Shown: positions 32,859 through 38,043 of the stretch, in pieces | How positions within the stretch are numbered: the first letter of the stretch is position 1 | Layout of the letters: each line of letters opens with the position of its first letter | From: Mucilaginibacter sp. L294 | Lineage (GTDB): Bacteria; Bacteroidota; Bacteroidia; Sphingobacteriales; Sphingobacteriaceae | Assembly: GCF_001636615.1 (NCBI RefSeq) | Contig: NZ_LGEK01000046.1 | Location: 1-38,043 of the forward strand | Reading direction: 5' to 3' | Length of the DNA: 38,043 bases | Program-made: the position numbers and the translations under genes | Notes under the pieces: model-generated | What the model was told of the DNA's origin: nothing | Seen by the model: only the letters and a program-made list of their open reading frames with translations | The model's database searches: none

Positions 32859-33483
32859 TGCTGTTAAATGTGTTTATTGTAGTAAATGCTTGTGTTAGTT
32901 TATCTATATCTTTTAATCCCGGCGATAGTTCAAATTTACTATTCAGGTCTACCCCATAAAACGCCGGGTGTTTTATCTTCTTTACCTCTTCCAAATTATC
33001 CAAACTTAACCCGCCCGATAAAAAGAAGGGGACTTTTAATTTGTACTTATCCAAAATGCCCCAGTCAAACGTTTGCCCCGAGCCACCATGTACGGGTGTT
33101 TTAGTATCAAACAGGAAATAATTTACATTGTTCTTGTAGGCATCCAGTATTGCAAAATCAAAGTTTTCATCTACGCCGAAGGCTTTTATAACCTGTACCT
33201 CGTGCTTAAACATATCGCAAAAAGCCGGGCTTTCGTTGCCATGCAACTGTATCGCATCAAACTTATACTTGTAGATCAGTTTGCTGATACTGTCGGCATC
33301 TTCATTAACAAAAACGCCAACTTTGGTTATATTTGTGCTGATGTTCACCAGTTCATCATCTTCCATAGCGCCAATAAAACGTGGTGATCCGTCATAGCAG
33401 ATAAACCCCATATAATCCGGCGCTAAAGCCTCAACAGCTTTAATATTATTCGGGTCCCGTAAGCCACAAACCTTAATTTTCAT
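32842..33483 (-). CDS. trpF: Phosphoribosylanthranilate isomerase
   Basis: This 213-residue TIM-barrel protein begins [20 protein letters not shown], the standard PRAI start with the catalytic cysteine Cys7. Further motifs are [41 protein letters not shown] and, near the C-terminus, [13 protein letters not shown] and GVDLNSKFE. It converts N-(5-phosphoribosyl)anthranilate to CdRP, the third step of tryptophan synthesis. It starts 1 bp after the trpD stop and overlaps trpB by 17 bp. The intervening trpC, often located between trpD and trpF in Bacteroidota, is absent. Confidence 0.96.
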   Translation of the reverse strand: MKIKVCGLRDPNNIKAVEALAPDYMGFICYDGSPRFIGAMEDDELVNISTNITKVGVFVNEDADSISKLIYKYKFDAIQLHGNESPAFCDMFKHEVQVIKAFGVDENFDFAILDAYKNNVNYFLFDTKTPVHGGSGQTFDWGILDKYKLKVPFFLSGGLSLDNLEEVKKIKHPAFYGVDLNSKFELSPGLKDIDKLTQAFTTINTFNSNEVRS

Positions 33484-33484
33484 G

Positions 33485-34474
33485 TTAATTGGCTAACAAG
33501 GTTTTAAAACTATTTAATGCTTTTTTGGTGGTGAGCGATTCTTCCGCTTTGTAAAAGCAATCGGCAAAGCTTTTTTCGGGGTGAATGGTTTTAATAGCTA
33601 TAGCCGCGTTACTTAATACTACACTGGCTTGGGCAACGGTGGCCTCATTATTCAGTACTTTCATAAATATATCTGCCGAATCGCTTACGGTATGCCCGCC
33701 GGTTATCTGGTCTTCATTCAGCTTGTTAAACCCAAGGCTTTCAATGCTGTTTATCTTTTCGCCTTCGGCAGAGAAAGTTTTAAAATCGCAGGTAAGCGAA
33801 ACCTCGTCATAACCGTCAAGCGCGTTAAGGATGGTATATTTAATACCCGATTTTTGATACAGGTAGGCATAGATCCTTGCCAGCTCCAAGTTAAACACAC
33901 CTACCATTTGGTTTTGCGGTTTGGCCGGGTTTACCAATGGGCCAAGCATATTAAAGAAAGTCTTCACTCCTAACTCGCGGCGGATAGGCGCAACGGTTTT
34001 CATAGCCGGATGAAACAACGGCGCGTGCAAAAAGCAAATGTTAGCTTTATCTATACTGCGTTTTAGCGCGTCGGTATTGTTGGTAAACACATAACCCAAA
34101 TGCTCCATTACATTTGATGAACCGCAGCCCGATGATACGCCGTAGTTACCATGTTTAGCTACCTTATACCCTGCCCCTGCTACTACAAATGATGCAAGGG
34201 TTGATATATTGAATGTGTCTTTACCATCGCCGCCTGTACCACAAAGGTCTATCAGTTCACCATTCTGCAAATCTACAGGCAGGCAAAGCTCCAGCATGGC
34301 ATCGCGGAAGCCTTCTAACTCGTTGACGGTAATACTGCGCATACAGTAAGCCGTCATAAAAGCGGCCATTTGCGAATTGTTGAATTTACCCAGGGCAATA
34401 TCTTTCAAAATCTCTTTTGATTGCTCGCGGGTAAAGGTTTTATGTTCAAAAAGGTGGTTAAGTATTTTTTTCAT
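33485..34474 (-). CDS. trpD: Anthranilate phosphoribosyltransferase
   Basis: From the ATG at 34474 the protein is 329 residues and begins MKKILNHLFEHKTFTREQSK. An upstream in-frame ATG at 34501 lies inside the terminator stem and is rejected. The PRPP-binding segment reads LIDLCGTGGDGKDTFNISTL, followed by the glycine-rich GNYGVSSGCGSSNVMEHLG and the second motif FFNMLGPLVNPAKPQNQMVG. It transfers phosphoribose from PRPP to anthranilate. It is the first structural gene after the attenuator; trpE and trpG are not upstream, since the next gene is a divergent potassium channel. Confidence 0.96.
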   Translation of the reverse strand: MKKILNHLFEHKTFTREQSKEILKDIALGKFNNSQMAAFMTAYCMRSITVNELEGFRDAMLELCLPVDLQNGELIDLCGTGGDGKDTFNISTLASFVVAGAGYKVAKHGNYGVSSGCGSSNVMEHLGYVFTNNTDALKRSIDKANICFLHAPLFHPAMKTVAPIRRELGVKTFFNMLGPLVNPAKPQNQMVGVFNLELARIYAYLYQKSGIKYTILNALDGYDEVSLTCDFKTFSAEGEKINSIESLGFNKLNEDQITGGHTVSDSADIFMKVLNNEATVAQASVVLSNAAIAIKTIHPEKSFADCFYKAEESLTTKKALNSFKTLLAN

Positions 34475-34484
34475 AACAGGGCAT

Positions 34485-34513
34485 AAAAAAAGGGTTACCA
34501 TGTGGCAACCCTT
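34485..34513 (-). terminator. trp attenuator terminator (segments 3:4)
   Basis: On the minus strand, AAGGGTTGCC (34513-34504), loop ACAT, GGTAACCCTT (34499-34490) form a 10-bp stem with one G-T wobble, continued by a T-run (34491-34485). It lies between the leader peptide stop and the trpD ATG. Confidence 0.93.
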
Positions 34514-34602
34514 CTGTATATTTTATAAAAACAAAAAATGAGGCTGCCTTACGAATTCTCGTTAAGCCACCACCAATTGTTGTTTAATATTTGCACTTTC
34601 AT
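34490..34602 (-). promoter_or_regulatory. Ribosome-mediated trp attenuator (Bacteroid-trp RNA type)
   Basis: Four alternating segments are visible on the minus strand. Segment 1 is GGTGGCTTAACG (34571-34560), overlapping the Trp codons. Segment 2 is CGTAAGGCAGCC (34553-34542). Segment 3 is AAGGGTTGCC (34513-34504). Segment 4 is GGTAACCCTT (34499-34490). Pairing 1:2 has one mismatch and two bulges. Pairing 2:3 is the antiterminator (GGCAGCCT with GGGTTGCC, eight pairs including two wobbles), and 3:4 is the terminator. With low Trp-tRNA, the ribosome stalls at the WWW codons, masks segment 1, and 2:3 forms, so trpDFB is read. Confidence 0.9.
34549..34602 (-). CDS. trpL: trp leader peptide (17 aa, three consecutive Trp)
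   Basis: A short frame from the ATG at 34602 encodes MKVQILNNNWWWLNENS and stops with TAA at 34551-34549. Three adjacent TGG codons (34575-34567) sit just before attenuator segment 1/2 pairing sequences, the defining arrangement of a ribosome-stalling leader peptide. It is a regulatory translation event rather than a functional product. The upstream sequence is A-rich (AACAAAAA) with no Shine-Dalgarno, and the predicted transcription start is only a few bases before the ATG. Confidence 0.92.
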   Translation of the reverse strand: MKVQILNNNWWWLNENS

Positions 34603-34613
34603 TTTTTGTTAGG

Positions 34614-34644
34614 CAAATATGGAAATTGTTTTCACTAAAAGCAA
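34614..34644 (-). promoter_or_regulatory. Predicted trp operon promoter
   Basis: On the minus strand, TTG (34644-34642), 20 bp, then CATATTTG (34621-34614). The second box matches the Bacteroidota -7 consensus TAnnTTTG at all defined positions but the first. It lies just upstream of the leader peptide and is divergent from the channel gene. Confidence 0.55.
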
Positions 34645-34677
34645 GCATTATGATATTTTTACACAGTAACAATCATC

Positions 34678-35622
34678 ATGGCCATACATAAGCAGCAAAC
34701 CAACCCCGAAAAAGACCTTGGCTTTGGCCCACAGCCGGTTATTAAAAACCAGCCGCTTATTAATAAAGATGGCTCTGTGAATATAAAGCGCCGTGGCCTC
34801 TCCCGCTTTAATACGGCCGATAATTACCATACTCTAATTAAAATGGGTTGGGGTAAGTTTTGGGTAGTAGTGTTAAGTGGTTACCTTATTGCCAACCTCA
34901 TATTTGCATCAATATACGTATTGATAGGCATGGATAGCCTTGACGGCGCATCTGGTGATACTACAGGCAGCCATTTTTTAGATGCCTTCTTCTTTTCGGC
35001 ACAGACTATATCTACGGTGGGTTACGGGCACATTAGTCCGCGGGGTGTGGTAGCCAATAGCGTGGCAGCATTTGAATCGATGATAGGCTTGCTGGCCTTT
35101 GCATTAGCTACGGGTTTACTTTATGGCCGATTCTCGAAACCATCGGCAAAAATTGTTTACAGTGAGAATATTTTGGTTGCACCCTATAAAGAGAATGGCC
35201 GTGGGTTGATGTTCAGGCTGGCTAATATCCGCAAGAATGTATTAATAGACCTGGATATAGAGGTCATTTTCTCCTACAACGAATTTGTAGACGGCAAACC
35301 CACCCGGCGTTTTTTCACATTAGATCTTGAACGTAAATACGTAAGCCTGCTTACCCTTAACTGGACAATTGTACACCCGCTGGATGCCAACAGCCCGCTT
35401 ATTGACATGATATACGAGGACCTGGAAACCTACCAGGTAAGTTTTTCGGTCTTATTAAAAGCTTTCGACGATACTTTTTCACAAACGGTGCATTCCCGTA
35501 CGTCCTACACCGCGCAGGATATGGTTTGGAATGCAAAGTTCATCCCCATGTTTAACAGGGATGAGGATGGCAGGATAGAGTTGGATATGAGTAAGATAAG
35601 TGAGTATGAGATGGTTGGATAG
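34678..35622 (+). CDS. Inward-rectifier (KirBac-type) potassium channel
   Basis: This 314-residue protein has the KirBac plan. A cytoplasmic N-terminus of about 60 residues includes the amphipathic slide-helix region NTADNYHTLIKMGWGKF. TM1 is at about 61-84. A pore helix and K+ selectivity filter TVGYG lie at 113-117 (SAQTISTVGYGHISP), and TM2 is at about 126-150 (SMIGLLAFALATGLLYGRFS). The C-terminal immunoglobulin-like regulatory domain (about 155-300) contains RLANIRKNVLIDLDIEV and SRTSYTAQDMVWNAKF. It probably forms tetrameric potassium channels in the inner membrane. It is divergent from the trp operon, with a 75-bp gap between its ATG and the trp leader ATG, and has no partner gene downstream. 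The residue set gives no clue to gating ligand. Confidence 0.95.
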   Translation: MAIHKQQTNPEKDLGFGPQPVIKNQPLINKDGSVNIKRRGLSRFNTADNYHTLIKMGWGKFWVVVLSGYLIANLIFASIYVLIGMDSLDGASGDTTGSHFLDAFFFSAQTISTVGYGHISPRGVVANSVAAFESMIGLLAFALATGLLYGRFSKPSAKIVYSENILVAPYKENGRGLMFRLANIRKNVLIDLDIEVIFSYNEFVDGKPTRRFFTLDLERKYVSLLTLNWTIVHPLDANSPLIDMIYEDLETYQVSFSVLLKAFDDTFSQTVHSRTSYTAQDMVWNAKFIPMFNRDEDGRIELDMSKISEYEMVG

Positions 35623-35633
35623 TTCGAATTCAT

Positions 35634-35672
35634 GGTGTAAAAGATTTCTCACTATCGTTTCGAAATGACATT
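35634..35672 (-). repeat. REP-like extragenic repeat, copy 2
   Basis: On the minus strand it reads TGTCATTTCGAAACGATAGT then GAGAAATCTTTTACAC, a typical short extragenic palindromic-type repeat. It contains a small inverted repeat, CGAAATGACATTTCG, on the plus strand. It lies between the convergent stops of the channel and the SDR gene, where it may act as a transcript boundary. It shares blocks with 31633..31669. Confidence 0.5.
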
Positions 35673-35675
35673 TCG

Positions 35676-36491
35676 TTATTTGAGTAGCGAGTTTTTCTCC
35701 CTTGCAAAAACCTTAAACACCTGCTTATCCAAAAACGCTGGTAAAAACTTACTTAAAAATACAGTAAGCTTCCCTTGCGAGGTCATGACTAATGTACGCT
35801 CGCGGTTTTCTATGCCATCGGCTATAATAACGGCTACCTCTTCGGCAGTCATCATTTGAGCTTCTTCCAGAGTGCTTTCGCCCTGCTGCACGCCGTTTTT
35901 ATCGAGCGCGGTATTGCGAATATTAGATGCCGTAAACCCCGGACTGGCCACCATTACATGAACGCCTGTCTTCAGGTTTTCTACCCGTAAAGCATCCATA
36001 AACCCATTTATAGCAAATTTGGAGGCCGAGTAGCCCGAGCGGCCTGGCAAACCTTTATAACCGGCAATGGATGAGATTGCAACAATACTGCCTTTGGTTT
36101 TAATAATCTCAGGCAGGGCGTATTTGGTACAATAAACGGTGCCCCAAAAGTTAACGTCCATGAGGTTTTTCATTACTTTCAGGTCGAGGTCTTTAAAAAG
36201 AGCACGCATAGAGATACCGGCGTTGTTTACCAATACATCTACCCTGCCGAAAGTTAATACGGTTTGTTTGATGAGGGCAACGCAATCTTCTTCAATAGCT
36301 ACATCGCATTGTACAGCAATTGCTTTTATGTTGTGTTGATTTTGAAGATCCTGGGCTATTTCGCAAAGGGTAACATACTGGCGGGCGGCCAATACCAAAT
36401 TCACGCCACGTTGGGCCAGTTCAATAGCAAGGGCTTTGCCTATACCGGATGATGCACCGGTGATGATAACTACCTTATCTTTCAATTTCAT
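35676..36491 (-). CDS. Short-chain dehydrogenase/reductase
   Basis: This is a 271-residue classical SDR. The cofactor motif is TGASSGIG (11-18), NNAG is at 89-92, structural Asn114 lies in MDVNFWGT, the catalytic Ser is in ISSIAGYKG (140-141), and Tyr154 and Lys158 are in YSASK. The C-terminal hydrophobic stretch (KLTVFLSKFLPAFLDKQVFK) may associate with the membrane, as in DHRS7B-like SDRs. An NAD(P)H-dependent oxidoreduction of an alcohol or ketone is expected; the substrate is unknown. The start overlaps the end of the glycosyltransferase gene by 17 bp, implying cotranslation. Confidence 0.93.
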   Translation of the reverse strand: MKLKDKVVIITGASSGIGKALAIELAQRGVNLVLAARQYVTLCEIAQDLQNQHNIKAIAVQCDVAIEEDCVALIKQTVLTFGRVDVLVNNAGISMRALFKDLDLKVMKNLMDVNFWGTVYCTKYALPEIIKTKGSIVAISSIAGYKGLPGRSGYSASKFAINGFMDALRVENLKTGVHVMVASPGFTASNIRNTALDKNGVQQGESTLEEAQMMTAEEVAVIIADGIENRERTLVMTSQGKLTVFLSKFLPAFLDKQVFKVFAREKNSLLK

Positions 36492-37314
36492 ATTTCGGGG
36501 CGAAGATCTGCGGGATACCCGGTATTTTTATTTCGGGCATATGCAGTAAATATTTCGCAGCGAATATAATCATAGCACCATAAAAGTGCCTGATGTAACT
36601 CCAGCTTAATTTAGAATTTAACTGGTTCTTGAAATTCAGTATATAAGTTTTGGGGAAATAATAGTTTTTGTAACCCGCAAGGCGGATACGGAACGACAAG
36701 TCAATATCGTGCCCAAATGTGGCTAGGCGCTGATCTAACGGGCCAATTTTGGTTAAAACCGATCTGCGCAACAGCATAAACGCGCCGTTTATTACATCTA
36801 CCTCGGTAGTAGCAAATTCTTCTTCTTCTATCCAGTTATCGTCGTGTTTATAAAGGCGCGATTTTGGGAAGTATTTGGCCAGCCCGGTAAACTTTAATAA
36901 AGCACCCCAGGCACGTGTAAAGCCCATTCTTGACTCGGGCAGGAAGTTGCCACGCGGACTAAGCGCACGTACACCAACACCGCCGGCATCGTTATGCGCA
37001 TCCATAAATTCAAGTACATGCGCTATTGTTTTTTTGCCGCTAATTGTATCCGCATTGACCAGTAAAACATACTCCCCGCTGGCCTGCTCAATACCTTGGT
37101 TGCGGGCTTTAGCCATCCCAACGGTGGTTTTATTAAAGATCAATTTAGCCTCTGAGAACTCCTCCTGCAGCATTTTTTGCGACTTATCGGTGGATGCATC
37201 ATCAATCACAATAAGCTCATAATCAATATCTTTACACGATCTGATTAAAGTAAGCAGTGTTTGCTTTAAAAACATACACATGTTATGATTGACTACGATG
37301 ACAGAGATTTTCAT
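36475..37314 (-). CDS. Glycosyltransferase family 2 protein
   Basis: This 279-residue protein has a GT-A fold. The N-terminus is MKISVIVVNHNMCMFLKQTL, the nucleotide-sugar-binding aspartate lies in ELIVIDDASTDKS, and the metal-site motif NADT at 87-90 (YVLLVNADTISG) replaces a canonical DxD, as in rhamnosyltransferase-like GT2 enzymes. The acceptor-side motifs are VINGAFMLLRRSVLTKIGP and FGHDIDLSFRIRLAGYKNYY. A cytoplasmic enzyme adding a sugar to a lipid-linked or surface glycan is likely; donor and acceptor are not known. It starts 6 bp after recR and overlaps the SDR gene. Confidence 0.93.
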   Translation of the reverse strand: MKISVIVVNHNMCMFLKQTLLTLIRSCKDIDYELIVIDDASTDKSQKMLQEEFSEAKLIFNKTTVGMAKARNQGIEQASGEYVLLVNADTISGKKTIAHVLEFMDAHNDAGGVGVRALSPRGNFLPESRMGFTRAWGALLKFTGLAKYFPKSRLYKHDDNWIEEEEFATTEVDVINGAFMLLRRSVLTKIGPLDQRLATFGHDIDLSFRIRLAGYKNYYFPKTYILNFKNQLNSKLSWSYIRHFYGAMIIFAAKYLLHMPEIKIPGIPQIFAPKYEIER

Positions 37315-37320
37315 AAGCTA

Positions 37321-37935
37321 TCAGGATAATGAATTTTCGTACGGTACACGGGTTACGATAGATCGTCCTAACGTAATCTCGTCCACGTACTCTAATTCAC
37401 CCCCAAAAGCTATGCCACGGGCAATAGTTGAGATATTTATTGCAAATTGTTTTAAACGTTTGTGCAGGTAAAAGATGGTGGTATCACCTTCCATTGTTGC
37501 GCTTAGGGCAAAAATGATCTCTTTAACCTCGTTATCCTTTAACCTTTCCACTAAGGTATCCACTTGCAGGTCGCCGGGGCCAATACCATCCATTGGCGAT
37601 ATTAAGCCGCCTAAAACATGGTAAACACCGTTGTATTGGTTGGTATTCTCGATAGCCATTACATCGCGGGTATCCTCTACCACGCAGATAATGCTATGAT
37701 CGCGTTTGTGGGATGCGCAGATCTCGCAAACCTTCAGGTCGGAGATATTATGGCAGGTTTGGCAAAACTGTATCTCGTTACGCAGCTTGCTAACGGCATT
37801 GCTGAATTTTTGCACCTCTTCCTTATCGCGGTTCAGCAAATGCAGTACTAAACGCAGCGCGGTTTTCTGGCCCACACCCGGTAGTTTTGCAAATTCGGCA
37901 ACGGCATCCTCCAGCAGCTTTGATGAAAAATTCAT
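37321..37935 (-). CDS. recR: Recombination protein RecR
   Basis: This 204-residue protein is of normal RecR length. The helix-hairpin-helix segment [20 protein letters not shown] is at about 15-34. The zinc finger has Cys58, Cys61, Cys70 and Cys73 ([19 protein letters not shown]). The Toprim domain begins at about 80 ([20 protein letters not shown]) and the family motif [19 protein letters not shown] follows. RecR acts with RecO and RecF to load RecA at ssDNA gaps. It is the first gene of a tight minus-strand cluster recR-GT2-SDR. Its upstream region (37936..38018) is short and cut by adapter, so the promoter may be incomplete. Confidence 0.97.
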   Translation of the reverse strand: MNFSSKLLEDAVAEFAKLPGVGQKTALRLVLHLLNRDKEEVQKFSNAVSKLRNEIQFCQTCHNISDLKVCEICASHKRDHSIICVVEDTRDVMAIENTNQYNGVYHVLGGLISPMDGIGPGDLQVDTLVERLKDNEVKEIIFALSATMEGDTTIFYLHKRLKQFAINISTIARGIAFGGELEYVDEITLGRSIVTRVPYENSLS

Positions 37936-38018
37936 GGCACGAATTTACGGATTTTAGGCGATGCTGCATAACCGGGAACAGCTATAAACATCCCGTTTTG
38001 TTCCACTGGGAAATGGAA

Positions 38019-38043
38019 CTGTCTCTTATACACATCTCCGAGC
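38019..38043 (+). other. Untrimmed Nextera adapter at the right end
   Basis: CTGTCTCTTATACACATCT is the reverse complement of the Tn5 mosaic end, followed by CCGAGC, the start of the Nextera read-2 adapter. Native sequence ends at about 38018. Confidence 0.97.

Noticed and set aside
34475..34501. Nine-codon N-terminal extension of trpD from the ATG at 34501
   Set aside because: The upstream ATG lies inside the attenuator terminator stem, and the extension VTLFLCPV is just that hairpin translated.
38000..38019. Inverted repeat GTTCCA...TGGAAC upstream of recR
   Set aside because: Its last base falls in the adapter, and the native part is only a 5-bp arm, so the structure cannot be trusted.
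1..38043. CRISPR arrays, tRNA or rRNA genes, insertion sequences
   Set aside because: No regularly spaced direct repeats, no tRNA-like cloverleaf and no transposase-like frame were seen; this was by eye only.

Overview
The window looks like a contig from a Bacteroidota genome, most likely family Sphingobacteriaceae (Mucilaginibacter/Pedobacter-like). This rests on protein character (DUF3667, 8-TM FtsX/MacB permeases of about 800 residues, EtfBA followed by a DUF151 nuclease), A-rich translation starts without strong Shine-Dalgarno sequences, and promoter boxes of the TAnnTTTG type. The assignment is inference; there is no rRNA or marker phylogeny here. Both ends are untrimmed Tn5/Nextera adapter (1..19 and 38019..38043), so the contig ends are artificial and the first gene is cut by adapter.

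Layout. (1) 20..1903, minus strand: TPR protein, Crp/Fnr regulator, an unrecognised protein and a truncated VOC/glyoxalase-fold protein, with a palindromic candidate operator at 910..927. (2) 1979..4358, plus: etfB, etfA and a DUF151 bifunctional nuclease, ending in a hairpin terminator. (3) 4417..10095: two small outer-membrane beta-barrels (minus), an MFS nucleoside-type permease plus a DUF3667 membrane protein (plus), and a secreted GH9 glycosidase (minus). (4) 10210..31610, all minus: a large ABC export locus. (5) 31677..34644, minus: trpD-trpF-trpB behind a complete ribosome-mediated attenuator with a 17-residue leader peptide containing WWW. (6) 34678..35622, plus: a Kir-type potassium channel. 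(7) 35676..37935, minus: recR, a GT2 glycosyltransferase and an SDR oxidoreductase.

The most interesting part is the ABC locus. In transcription order it holds seven intact, tandem, paralogous 8-TM MacB/FtsX-type permeases (P1 to P7, about 17 kb, all ending NPVKSLRSE) closed by a terminator, then a periplasmic serine hydrolase with a C-terminal TPR, then one ABC ATPase followed by one TolC-family outer-membrane protein. There is no HlyD/MacA adaptor and no local regulator. Upstream of each of the three transcription units (P1, the hydrolase, the ATPase) lies the same roughly 40-bp element: TGTATCATAAyCGAAC followed by an inverted repeat of the TGTAC-N6-GTACA type. In all three copies the inner edge of the inverted repeat is exactly 56 bp from a TTGG promoter element. 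The three units therefore look like one locally encoded regulon, probably driven by an enhancer-binding activator encoded elsewhere. The cargo is unknown.

The trp segment is a split operon: trpE, trpG, trpC and trpA are not adjacent, yet trpDFB carries its own leader-peptide attenuator, of the kind known as Bacteroid-trp RNA.
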